DNA from: SZUA-229 sp036567985
Lineage (GTDB): Bacteria > Pseudomonadota > Gammaproteobacteria > SZUA-229
Length of the DNA: 64,000 nt
Assembly: GCA_036567985.1 (NCBI GenBank)
Contig: DATCTK010000074.1
Location: 1 to 64,000, forward strand
Direction of reading: 5' to 3'
The notes under the pieces are model-generated. The model had not been told where the DNA came from and did no database searches. It saw only the letters and a list, made by a program, of their open reading frames with translations. This document shows, piece after piece, positions 43,494 to 51,276 of this stretch. A program made the translations under genes and the position numbers. How positions within the stretch are numbered: the first letter of the stretch is position 1; every line of letters begins with the position of its first letter.

Positions 43494-43514
43494 ATTTATA
43501 ATTTTATCGCTGGT

Positions 43515-44846
43515 TTAGTAGGTGGTTGCCAGTCTTGGCCAACCGAACTGTAAATTGACCATTATTGCATTGGATGAGCCATCCTGACCGGTTGCAATAA
43601 TTGTCTGTTCAATATAGTTATAAAGTAAACTCAAACTGACATCCCTGCTCAGCTTGTAAACAAGACTCGCGGACAGATGCATTCTGTCCCTGTCGCTGAT
43701 CGAACTGACCCCATCCAGTGTGCGTGTTTCCGAGGCCGATAATTGTATACCGCTATTGAGTCGCTCAGTCAGTGCATGGCTGGCAGAAAGCCCGGCGCGT
43801 TTTTCTTCCTGTGCGCTACCGAAACTGGAGGGGATGACCGAGCGACTCATATCCAGCCTGAATGAGGAACGCTGGTACTGATTACTATAGGCAAGATTAA
43901 CCACCGTGCCATCATTCTTTTGAGTGATGTCGTCGATAATGGGGGAAACCACTAAAAATGGCGGTGACGAGGCAGGACAATCCCCTGTTGTAGAAACCTG
44001 CGCAATTGGCCACTCTGTACCATTGATATCACAGGCCACCGTCACATCCTCGACCAGTGAATCCAGCTGGCGACTGCCCACCGACATGGAAATATTCGAG
44101 GTTTCATTAATCGTGTAGGTATAATCCAGGCTCAGCACTGTCTGGTCAAAAGAATACTTCCTTTCCGGGCTGTCATATTCGGAATAGGCGCCGGTCAGGC
44201 CGATGCGTTGGTTTTCACTGAAAAGCCAGGTGTAGCTGAGTTGCAGGTTATCGTAGGTATAATCTAAATAATTCGTGTTAGAAGTCTCGTCAAAAGACAC
44301 ATCGGTACGACCGATACTGAAATTCAGCATTGAAGTTTCACTGAGCATCCACTGTGCGGATGGGGTGACGGCCAGGGTATTGCGCACGGTTTTATCATCC
44401 AGAAACAGACCGGCATCCGGGGTTTTTGTATCAAAGTCGCTGTCGAAGTTGGTGTTCTCTTCCAGGCGTGCACCCAGCCGCCATTCAGTCAGCTCGGTTT
44501 TGCGGCCCGTGTCCAGTGCAACGAAGATATTATTATTGTCTGCATTGTCTATGTCTTCATAGCGTGTGAGTTTTGCATTGATATCCAGCGAAGCATCCCA
44601 GCGATTCAATTCTTCCGCCGACATATTCAGTCGTGGATTAAGCGTATACACAGTTGAGCCTTCCGCTTCGAAGCTATCAGGGTACAGGCGTGGGTTATCA
44701 TTGTACTCCACACGGCTGGTCAGTGAGGGTGACAGTTTCCATTCAGCGGCAGCAACACTGCCGCTGACGGCCAGCAAGGCCCACAGGGACACACAGCCAA
44801 CAAACGCAGATTTATAGTCGTGCAGCTTTACCACCGGCTTACTCAC
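43515..44846 (-). CDS. Outer-membrane beta-barrel protein of EPS locus
   Basis: 443 residues. A signal peptide (ends SVAAAEWK) is followed by a repeated pattern of alternating amphipathic strands (LSPSLTSRVEYNDN, TVYTLNPRLNMSAEE, WRLGARLEENTNF, LSYTWLFSENQRIGLTGAYSEY) and a C-terminal strand AIMVNLQFGWPRL. This is like the PEP-CTERM-system-associated and EpsL-like barrels of exosortase EPS loci. It may be the outer-membrane exit or an EPS anchor. Its first base is the last base of the wza-like gene, so translation is coupled. Confidence 0.75.
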   Translation of the reverse strand: MSKPVVKLHDYKSAFVGCVSLWALLAVSGSVAAAEWKLSPSLTSRVEYNDNPRLYPDSFEAEGSTVYTLNPRLNMSAEELNRWDASLDINAKLTRYEDIDNADNNNIFVALDTGRKTELTEWRLGARLEENTNFDSDFDTKTPDAGLFLDDKTVRNTLAVTPSAQWMLSETSMLNFSIGRTDVSFDETSNTNYLDYTYDNLQLSYTWLFSENQRIGLTGAYSEYDSPERKYSFDQTVLSLDYTYTINETSNISMSVGSRQLDSLVEDVTVACDINGTEWPIAQVSTTGDCPASSPPFLVVSPIIDDITQKNDGTVVNLAYSNQYQRSSFRLDMSRSVIPSSFGSAQEEKRAGLSASHALTERLNSGIQLSASETRTLDGVSSISDRDRMHLSASLVYKLSRDVSLSLLYNYIEQTIIATGQDGSSNAIMVNLQFGWPRLATTY

Positions 44847-45439
44847 TAGGGCACAACAACCACATCACCGCTTTGCAGTATGATGTTCTGTTCCAGCGAC
44901 TCACCATTGGACACATCACCGTACTCAAACGGCATGCTCTGCACCTTGCCATTAACCCGGCGCAGAATTTTTATATTGTTGGAACTGGCATAGGCATTCA
45001 GTCCGCCGGACATGGCAAGTGCCTGCATTACATCCACATAATGGGTAGCGACATACTCGCCTGGGCGATTGACCTTGCCCACTACGAAGATTTTATTGTT
45101 CTGGATCTGCCGGATCGCAACCGTCACAACAGGGTCTGGAATATAACGCTTGATTTTATCCACCAGCAGGGCACTCAGCTCGGCCACGCTTTTACCGCCG
45201 GCCTGCAGGTCACCCGCCAGCGGGAAGCTCATACCGCCATCAGGGCGGATCAGCACTTCCTGCTGCAGGCCTTCTTCTTTCCACACAGACACGGCAAGCA
45301 CATCGCCGGGGCCAATCTTATAGGCGGGCATCGCTAAAGGTGTCTGGGGAGTGGCCGCTAACAGGGGTGAGCTGGCAAAAAGACAGGCGACAAGCACAAA
45401 AACACGCCGCGCGATTCGAGCATTATTTATCATATTCAT
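44846..45439 (-). CDS. Wza-type polysaccharide export protein (EPS/exosortase-associated short form)
   Basis: 197 residues. Signal peptide (about 1-28), polysaccharide-export domain starting YKIGPGDVLAVSVWKEEGLQQEVLIRPDGGMSFPLAGDL and one SLBB domain (NKIFVVGKVNRPGEYV). Much shorter than Wza, as is usual for exosortase-linked exporters, and without the C-terminal helix that forms Wza's own outer-membrane pore. The beta-barrel encoded next may fill that role. LVAC in the signal peptide looks like a lipobox, but the hydrophobic stretch before it is too short. First gene of the export operon, with a promoter and palindrome upstream. Confidence 0.87.
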   Translation of the reverse strand: MNMINNARIARRVFVLVACLFASSPLLAATPQTPLAMPAYKIGPGDVLAVSVWKEEGLQQEVLIRPDGGMSFPLAGDLQAGGKSVAELSALLVDKIKRYIPDPVVTVAIRQIQNNKIFVVGKVNRPGEYVATHYVDVMQALAMSGGLNAYASSNNIKILRRVNGKVQSMPFEYGDVSNGESLEQNIILQSGDVVVVP

Positions 45440-45477
45440 TAGAAACCGCTAATACAAATCCGTATAAAAGACTGCAC

Positions 45478-45506
45478 ATGATAGGCAATCACCCCTTTTG
45501 ATGCAA
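45478..45506 (-). promoter_or_regulatory. Candidate sigma-70 promoter of the wza-led export operon
   Basis: On the minus strand a -35 TTGCAT (45501-45506) and a -10 TATCAT (45478-45483, five of six consensus bases) are 17 bp apart. They lie about 40 bp upstream of the wza-like ATG. The -35 is inside a perfect palindrome, which suggests direct repression. Confidence 0.5.
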
Positions 45507-45518
45507 AGACTTTGCATC
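45500..45518. promoter_or_regulatory. Perfect 9-bp-arm palindrome over the wza promoter -35
   Basis: GATGCAAAG and CTTTGCATC flank one central base. It is unrelated to the dispersed repeat families and overlaps the proposed -35 box, as an operator for a dimeric regulator would. The regulator is unknown. Confidence 0.5.
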
Positions 45519-45586
45519 GGCTGCTTTTAGTTAAGTATTTAATTATATTGTTATATTTTTCTTATTCATTTTAATCCCATTATTCT

Positions 45587-45614
45587 CATTCCCATGCTCC
45601 TGCGTGGGAACGAG
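45587..45614. repeat. Family D hairpin, short copy
   Basis: TTCCCATGC and GCGTGGGAA pair (one G-T pair) around loop TCCT. Ends in GGGAACGAG like the longer D copies at 48726-48870 and 58541-58685. Confidence 0.8.
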
Positions 45615-45629
45615 TTTCTGGCAAGTGTC

Positions 45630-45709
45630 GTAGGTTGGGGTGACGCAGGAACCCCAACAGATTTTCCCGGTGTCGACACTGTTGGGGTTCGTTCCTCACC
45701 CCAACCTAC
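45630..45709. repeat. Family A palindromic repeat, copy 3
   Basis: 80 bp from GTAGGTTGGGGTGACGCAGG to the inverse CACCCCAACCTAC. Left arm identical to copy 1 over about 30 bases. Confidence 0.9.
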
Positions 45710-45724
45710 AACACCGCCTGGTGC

Positions 45725-45754
45725 GGTGGATCCGCTTCGCTTGAACCACCCTAC
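45725..45754. repeat. Family B palindromic repeat, copy near GGDEF-EAL gene
   Basis: GGTGGATCCGCTTCGCTTGA followed by ACCACCCTAC; one mismatch to the usual GATCCACC arm. Lies 15 bp from family A copy 3. Confidence 0.85.
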
Positions 45755-45795
45755 ATTTCTCCATCATACTCCTGCACTTTAAAGTGCGCTTTCTT

Positions 45796-48189
45796 TTAAA
45801 CCTCTTCCAGACGTTGGCGGATCGCCTCCGGCCGCCCCAGATGGAAGCCCTGGGCATAATCCACGCCCATCTCCCGCAGCAGCTCCAGGGTTTCGCGGTT
45901 TTCCACCCACTCGGCAATCACCTGTATACCCATTATATGCCCGACACTGACAATTGCCTTCACCATGGCGCGGTCGACCGGGTCGTTGAGCATGTCCACC
46001 ACAAACGAGCCGTCGATTTTAATATAATCCACCGACAGGTTTTTCAGGTAACTGAACGAGCTCAGGCCGCTACCGAAGTCGTCCAGTGAGAAGCGGCAGC
46101 CCCGCGACTTGAGCTCTTTTATAAATTGTGACGCCTTGTGCAGGTTACCAATTGCCGCGGTTTCGGTGATCTCAAAACACACCCGGCTTAAGTCCACCTG
46201 GTATTTGTCCGCCGCCTCAAGCACATAGCGCAGCAAGCCTTCATCCGCCAGCGACGTACCCGACAGGTTGATCGCCACCACCTGGCTGTCGTCATTCCCC
46301 TGCTGCATCTGAAATACCTGTGTTACCACCCAGCGGTCAATGGCGGGCATCAGGTTATAACGCTCGGCGGCGGGTATAAATGAATCCGGGCTGATAATGC
46401 CATCATTGTCTTTCATGCGGATCAGCACTTCACAATGGCTGGCATGCCCTGCCTGGGCATTATCCAGCGCCACCACCGGCTGCTGGAACAGCACAAAACG
46501 GCCCTCGTCCAGCGCCCGCGTGATGCGCCCGGCCCAGTGCATCTGCCCGTGTCGCTCGGATAATACCGCATCCGAGGGCTCGTAAATGTGCACCCGGTTA
46601 CGTCCCATGTCCTTTGCCGCGTAACAGGCCATATCCGCTGCTGCCAGAATACTCGCCAGATCCATATTATCCGCATTGATCCCCGCCACGCCGATGCTCG
46701 CGCCGATTTCGAAGCTGTGATCCTGCCATACGAAGCGGTAATTTTTTACCGACTGGCGCAACTTTTCTGCGACCTGTGCCGCCTTTTTCAGCTCGCAGTT
46801 CTCCAGCAGCAGACCGAATTCATCGCCTCCCAGCCTCGCCAGTATGTCGCCTTCGCGGATACAGCTCTTGAACAGCTCGGCCAGCTGGCGCAACAGCTCG
46901 TCCCCGGCAATATGCCCACAGGTGTCATTAACGATTTTGAACTGATCCAGATCCACATAGCACATCGCATGGTGGCGGTCTTCGCTGAGCACATTCAGCA
47001 GTACCGTTTCCACCTGCTCCTCGAACATGCGCCGGTTATACAGGCCGGTGAGCATGTCATGGCTGGCCTGATAGGACAGCTGGCGACTCATGCGACGCTG
47101 CTGACTGACATCCTGAAACACCATCACCGCACCAATCACCTCACCCTCGCCATTGCGCATGGGGGCGGTGGTGGCTTCGATGGGAATGATCTTGCCATCG
47201 CCACGCACCAGTGCGGCGTGGTTTTCCAGCACTTCAACCTGGCGATTCGCCAGACAGGCAATGGTGGGTGACACTATCACTTCGCCATTGTCTTCGTGTA
47301 TCAGCTTAATCACATCCTGCAGTGGTAAATCCAGCGCACGGCGTGCTTCCAGCCCCAGCATGCGCTCTGCCACCGGGTTGAGATAGACAATCAGTCCCTC
47401 GGCATTGGTGGTAATCACCCCGTCCATAATCGAATGCAGGGTGATTTCCGCCTGGATTTTTTCCTTGATCAGTTCCTTGCGGGACTGCTCCAGTTCCTGC
47501 TGTTGCTGCAGAATCGAGTCCAGCGCCTGGTTGATAAACCTGGCCAGGTAGCCCAGCTCGTCATTGCGTTTTTCATTGAAGCGTGCCGTCAGGTCGCCTT
47601 CGGCAAACTGCTGCACCGAGGCCACCATGGCGAGGATAGGCCGGGATAACACGCGCTGCAGAATCTGCTGCAGAATCATGCCAAAGCTGAACACCAGCAC
47701 ACCGATCACCAGCAGCATGTCCTTTCGGGCATCCATAATCATCTCGTCCAGATCCTGCAGATACAGGTCGAAATGCACCGGCCTGGTTTCGGAGCCATTG
47801 TTTACACTCACCGAAAACACACCGCCGACTGCCACCTGATCCTGGATATCGCCACCCAGCCGGTATTCCTGCCCGGCAAAGTTCAGGTGCAGTCCGCGCA
47901 CCGGTAGATCCTCGCTGATGTCGTTATACATGGCGCTGAGTTGCTGGCCAATATAGGCTTTGTCCTGGAGATGGGGAGCCAGTACCCGGAAGGTGCGCTC
48001 AAGCTCGAACTCAACAAAGCTGACCGCACTGTTATAGTCATTCTGCAGGCGCTGCTCCCGCTCATTCAGCAGATAGGCCGCCACCAGTATGCCGATCAGC
48101 ACCATGCCCCAGAACACGATACCGGTAAGTTTGGCGGGTAATGATGTACTGAATGGCAGCTTGCCAGGCTGTTGAACGGGTTCTGTCAT
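45796..48189 (-). CDS. Membrane-bound HAMP-PAS-GGDEF-EAL cyclic-di-GMP regulator
   Basis: 797 residues. TM1 near 20-42, a periplasmic sensor of about 110 residues, TM2 near 157-178, HAMP (about 180-230), coiled coil, PAS (about 245-365), GGDEF domain with intact RLGGDEFGLLL, and EAL domain with EVL in place of EAL (HCEVLIRMKD), plus AINLSG, FEITETAA, LDDFGSG, YIKIDGSFV and AEWVE. The C-terminal DYAQGFHLGRP is typical. Both catalytic halves keep most key residues, so it may make and break c-di-GMP, as MorA/RbdA-type proteins do. Its place between EPS export and flagellar genes suggests control of the sessile/motile switch. Downstream of and overlapping the DUF2892-like gene by 4 bp. Confidence 0.92.
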   Translation of the reverse strand: MTEPVQQPGKLPFSTSLPAKLTGIVFWGMVLIGILVAAYLLNEREQRLQNDYNSAVSFVEFELERTFRVLAPHLQDKAYIGQQLSAMYNDISEDLPVRGLHLNFAGQEYRLGGDIQDQVAVGGVFSVSVNNGSETRPVHFDLYLQDLDEMIMDARKDMLLVIGVLVFSFGMILQQILQRVLSRPILAMVASVQQFAEGDLTARFNEKRNDELGYLARFINQALDSILQQQQELEQSRKELIKEKIQAEITLHSIMDGVITTNAEGLIVYLNPVAERMLGLEARRALDLPLQDVIKLIHEDNGEVIVSPTIACLANRQVEVLENHAALVRGDGKIIPIEATTAPMRNGEGEVIGAVMVFQDVSQQRRMSRQLSYQASHDMLTGLYNRRMFEEQVETVLLNVLSEDRHHAMCYVDLDQFKIVNDTCGHIAGDELLRQLAELFKSCIREGDILARLGGDEFGLLLENCELKKAAQVAEKLRQSVKNYRFVWQDHSFEIGASIGVAGINADNMDLASILAAADMACYAAKDMGRNRVHIYEPSDAVLSERHGQMHWAGRITRALDEGRFVLFQQPVVALDNAQAGHASHCEVLIRMKDNDGIISPDSFIPAAERYNLMPAIDRWVVTQVFQMQQGNDDSQVVAINLSGTSLADEGLLRYVLEAADKYQVDLSRVCFEITETAAIGNLHKASQFIKELKSRGCRFSLDDFGSGLSSFSYLKNLSVDYIKIDGSFVVDMLNDPVDRAMVKAIVSVGHIMGIQVIAEWVENRETLELLREMGVDYAQGFHLGRPEAIRQRLEEV

Positions 48190-48581
48190 TTAAACCCGAT
48201 CCAGCGAATCGCCATCAGCACCGGGCAGATGCCGCTTAAACCGGCACCGAAAATGGCAAAGCCCATAAACCAGGGAAACCACCAGAGCGGCTCGATAAGG
48301 GAATAGCTGATCAATAGAAAAAAGCCCACAGTCAGCCGCCAGACCCGCTCGGCATCGGTGTCAAAGCGTGAGTCTACCGCCATATCGAGGTTTACATAAT
48401 GAAATTCACCCACACTGATGCGGTTACGAATATCACTCACCAGAATGGGCACACGTTGATTGGTTAGCCCCTCGGCAAACAGCAGGCCAATCAGGATGTA
48501 CATCATCAGGCTCAGATCGAAATACAGCGCCAGCAGGATACAGGCACCAAACAGGGTACGATAGGCTCGATCAGTCACCAA
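48186..48581 (-). CDS. Small membrane protein with DUF2892-like C-terminus
   Basis: 131 residues. N-terminal hydrophobic hairpin (about 8-40), a soluble middle (VSDIRNRISVGEFHYVNLDMAVDSRFDTDAERVWRL) and a C-terminal membrane pair ending GFAIFGAGLSGICPVLMAIRWIGFK, the usual DUF2892 end. Function unknown. It shares a 4-bp ATGA overlap with the GGDEF-EAL gene and so is likely made with it. Confidence 0.65.
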   Translation of the reverse strand: MVTDRAYRTLFGACILLALYFDLSLMMYILIGLLFAEGLTNQRVPILVSDIRNRISVGEFHYVNLDMAVDSRFDTDAERVWRLTVGFFLLISYSLIEPLWWFPWFMGFAIFGAGLSGICPVLMAIRWIGFK

Positions 48582-48725
48582 TTCCTCCAGGGAGTGTTAG
48601 ATAGTAATAATTCTTCTAAATATAGCAGTTTGCGGCGATATTGATAAATCTGATATCACCACAGGTGTGATCAGGCAGATTTATGGTGGGCTAGTCGTTG
48701 GTTGCCGATCGACGAGAGACTGGCT

Positions 48726-48870
48726 GGTTCCCATGCTCCTAAAAAGGGGACGCTACCCTTTTTTGGCTGGTTCCCATGATCCTGCGTGGGAACCCTTTGC
48801 TTCGCTATACGCCTTATTCCCATTAACGTTCCTCTGCGTATGCGTTCCCACGCGGGAGCGTGGGAACGAG
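48726..48870. repeat. Family D repeat, copy 2
   Basis: 145 bp from GGTTCCCATGCTCCT to GCGTGGGAACGAG. Two hairpins: CCCATG/CGTGGG type near 48772-48792 with loop ATCCTG, and CGTTCCCACGC/GCGTGGGAACG with loop GGGA at 48844-48869. Matches 58541-58685 over its whole length, and is imperfect in the middle. Confidence 0.85.
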
Positions 48871-48904
48871 AAAATATCCTAAACTTACCTTCATGATGAA
48901 ATTA

Positions 48905-49620
48905 CCTGTGCTGTTTCGCCTTTCTGGCGACTGTCTTCTTTGTCAACAGCGACAAAGAAGTCAGCAAGAAAACGCCGTTCCCGGTCACTTGCCCGCAAAA
49001 AACGCGGGTTCCCGAAAATGCTATGAGAAGGTGTTTTCCTGAGAGAAGTTTATTAATGGAATAGTCTTCGTTTCCGGGTCGTGCTGGAGTGCCGTCCGGG
49101 CACATCAGCACTCAAAATCACGTCCTGTGATTTTGCCCCTGCGTAGATAGCATTTTCGGCAAGTGACAGGGAAGGTTGTCGCAAGCCCATCGTTTAAAAA
49201 GTAATTTGACCGTTGGGTACGCAGCTGTTTCCCCTTCACGCAAGCTGATGAACGAGTGATTTTTGTGGGAGCTTTATTCAGGGCGTCCTGCCCTTCACCC
49301 TTCGGGACATGCAAGCATGTTTAAAATTGCTTCCGGCAATTTTACCTGCGAGGATGTCTGAGCGAATCATGCTTTTCATGATTCGTGAGTTCCGCAGCAG
49401 CCACAAAAATCGGGAGTGAAGAAGGCACTTTTATTTTTGCTTTTCAAAAATAAAAGCTTGTGTGCTGGGGCGGCGTTTTCTTGCTTCCTTCTTTGTCGCT
49501 GTTGATACTAAAACGCCTGGAGCGTTTTAGAACAGGCTTTGCCTGGCCCGAAGGGTGAAAGCCAGGGATGGCTTTCATAAAGAAGGGAGTCGCCAGAGAG
49601 GCGAAACAGACCGGTTCAGG
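48905..49620. repeat. Family C hairpin-array element, copy 2 (full length)
   Basis: About 715 bp with inverted ends (CTGTTTCGCCTTTCTGGCG at 48911 and its near complement GCCAGAGAGGCGAAACAG ending at 49609). Inside are at least nine perfect stems: 10 bp at 48935-48960, 5 bp at 49089-49103 (loop GTCCG), 8 bp at 49114-49134 (GTCCT), 4 bp at 49281-49293 (GTCCT), 8 bp at 49323-49343 (TTCCG), 8 bp at 49364-49384 (CTTTT), 12 bp at 49428-49456 (CTTTT), 9 bp at 49508-49530 (CTGGA) and 7 bp at 49557-49576 (AGGGAT). Almost no protein-coding signal. Confidence 0.9.
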
Positions 49621-49698
49621 ACTTAGTGAAGTTGAATTATTAGGCATCAGGCGACCCGCTTCGTTTGATGCCACGCAACATCAATAATGCGTTGATTT

Positions 49699-49768
49699 AT
49701 TCCGCACATCCTGTGCTCCACCCTTCGGGCCGTGCGTTCGCGCGTTCAAAGTGCTCCTGCACTTTAGT
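49699..49768 (-). repeat. Family E repeat, inverted copy
   Basis: Reverse complement of the tandem E units at 2311-2450 with a few changes. Contains the GCAC stem with loop ATCCT (49704-49716) and the AAAGTGC stem with loop TCCT (49748-49765). Confidence 0.92.
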
Positions 49769-49873
49769 GCGGACTTCCATCTCCCACGGCAATCGATTTC
49801 CCTGTAAGCCGGAAAATTGACTCGACTTTGCCGCCTTCTTGTTAACTCATTGAAAAATAACTAAAAATCAAAC

Positions 49874-49888
49874 TGGCATAATTAATGC
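49874..49888 (+). promoter_or_regulatory. Candidate sigma-54 promoter of fleSR
   Basis: TGGCAT-N5-ATGC matches the -24/-12 consensus TGGCAC-N5-TTGC with the invariant GG and GC correctly spaced. It lies 42 bp before the fleS ATG. In pseudomonads and vibrios fleSR/flrBC is a FleQ/FlrA-dependent sigma-54 operon, so context agrees. Confidence 0.6.
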
Positions 49889-49929
49889 TGCTGTACTGAT
49901 AAGTGAATTTCAGGTGACACAATCACGTC

Positions 49930-51276
49930 ATGCAGACTACAGCCCAGACTACAGAGCAGTGCCACAACGCCGCCTATCCATCGGATTTATCCGATCCGCA
50001 GCAGCTGGTTGCCGCGTTTGAACAGTTCTCCCGTTTATCGGATCAGCTGCAGCAGTCCTACCAGCAGCTGGATCAGCGCGCGGCTGAGCTGACTTCACAG
50101 CTGGCCCAAACCCATGAACAGAGTGTAAAGCAACTGGCGCAGCAGACCCAGCGTACGCAGAGCCTGGAAGAGGTGCTGGATGCCATGCCAGCTGGTGTTC
50201 TGCTGATTGATAATGACGGGGTGATCCAGACCGCCAACCCGGCGGCGGAGCTGTTACTGGAACAGTCGCTGGGCGGCAAAAACTGGAAGCGGGTTTACAG
50301 CTATTGCGTGGCGCGGCGCAGTGAGCAGGATTTGCAGTTGAAATCCGGCCGTACCCTGCATCTGAAAACCCAGCCACTGGAAAACCACCAGGGTGAAATT
50401 ATTCTGCTGGACGATGTCACCGAGCAGCGCATGCTGGAAGACCTGGCACATCGACAGAACCGGCTGGCGGCGATGGGACAGATGGCCGCTGGCCTGGCGC
50501 ATCAGTTACGTACACCGCTGGCATCGGCGGTGCTGTATGCCTCGCAGTTGAGTCAGTTTAGTGAACATAATCAGCCACAGCATAAAGCGGCGGACAAGGT
50601 GCGCACTTCCTTGCGTTACCTGGAAAAACTGATCAACGATATGCTGATGTACGCCAAGGGCGGTGAGTTTTCCGAACAGAAATTTCTGCTGGATGAACTG
50701 CTGGTTACGTTTAATACGCGCATTGAAAACCGTTTACGTGAACACAACGCACAGCTGGTGATTATCAGCCAGTTAAATGCAATTGAACTGGTGGGCAGCC
50801 TGGACGCACTGGTGAGTGTGCTAATGAACCTGGGGGAAAATGCACTTGAAGCCTGCAGTGACCAGACCGATGAAGCCTTGCCCTGCAAGCTGGAACTGGA
50901 AGTTTATCAACAGGCGGGTTACCTGATTCTGGCACTGCGTGATAACGGGCCGGGCCTGAGTGCCGAGCAGCAGAAAAAAATCTTTCAGCCATTCTATACA
51001 CAACGGGAGAAAGGCACCGGCCTGGGCCTGGCAGTGGCCCAGTCGATTGTGCATGCACACCATGGTGATCTGCTGGTGCGCTCGCAACCCGGCCGGGGTG
51101 CGACCTTTTATATGTGTTTACCGTTGAATCGCAATGAACAGTTTATTGCCAGCGGTGCGCACGGTCATCGCGGCACAGCAAATGATAACAGCAAGGCAAA
51201 TTCTGCAAATTCAATCGAGTTAAACGCGGATGACAGCCAGCAGGCTGCACCGGAGAGTGAGTATGATGCAAATTAA
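49930..51276 (+). CDS. fleS: Flagellar sensor histidine kinase FleS/FlrB
   Basis: 448 residues, cytoplasmic with no TM segment. N-terminal coiled coil (about 25-85), PAS domain (about 80-180: VLDAMPAGVLLIDNDGVIQTANPAAELLLEQSL), then HisKA with GLAHQLRTPLASAVLYASQL and HATPase with NLGENALEA, DNGPGL and GTGLGLAVAQ. It phosphorylates FleR to switch on class III flagellar genes. Its 3' end overlaps fleR by 14 bp. Confidence 0.93.
   Translation: MQTTAQTTEQCHNAAYPSDLSDPQQLVAAFEQFSRLSDQLQQSYQQLDQRAAELTSQLAQTHEQSVKQLAQQTQRTQSLEEVLDAMPAGVLLIDNDGVIQTANPAAELLLEQSLGGKNWKRVYSYCVARRSEQDLQLKSGRTLHLKTQPLENHQGEIILLDDVTEQRMLEDLAHRQNRLAAMGQMAAGLAHQLRTPLASAVLYASQLSQFSEHNQPQHKAADKVRTSLRYLEKLINDMLMYAKGGEFSEQKFLLDELLVTFNTRIENRLREHNAQLVIISQLNAIELVGSLDALVSVLMNLGENALEACSDQTDEALPCKLELEVYQQAGYLILALRDNGPGLSAEQQKKIFQPFYTQREKGTGLGLAVAQSIVHAHHGDLLVRSQPGRGATFYMCLPLNRNEQFIASGAHGHRGTANDNSKANSANSIELNADDSQQAAPESEYDAN

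Larger units (their letters stand above)
45440..45795. other. Intergenic region between wza-like and GGDEF-EAL genes
   Basis: 356 bp: wza promoter with palindrome (45478-45518), a D-type hairpin (45587-45614), family A copy 3 (45630-45709), family B copy (45725-45754) and a short E-like remnant with the palindrome GCACTTTAAAGTGC at 45774-45787, nine bases from the GGDEF-EAL stop. Confidence 0.85.
48582..49929. other. Gene-free repeat complex upstream of fleS
   Basis: About 1.35 kb. Contains a D repeat (48726-48870), family C copy 2 (48905-49620), a B-like variant hairpin with GGCATCA/TGATGCC arms (about 49643-49671), an inverted E copy (49699-49768) and the fleS promoter. One open frame of 76 codons (49444-49674) is hairpin sequence and not a gene. 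Confidence 0.85.

Noticed and set aside
45370..45439. Wza-like exporter as a lipoprotein (LVAC motif)
   Set aside because: The hydrophobic stretch before the Cys is too short and a normal signal-peptidase I site (LLA-A) follows.
3408..45439. PEP-CTERM sorting substrate in the EPS locus
   Set aside because: No protein ends with a Pro-Glu-Pro-like motif, hydrophobic helix and Arg cluster; the beta-helix and TIGR03790-like proteins end in polar or unrelated sequence.
45774..45795. GCACTTTAAAGTGC hairpin followed by a T-rich run as a terminator
   Set aside because: The T-rich side faces the plus strand, where no upstream gene ends; it looks like a fragment of repeat family E.
49444..49674. 76-codon minus-strand frame
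   Set aside because: It consists of family C inverted repeats and shows no coding signal.
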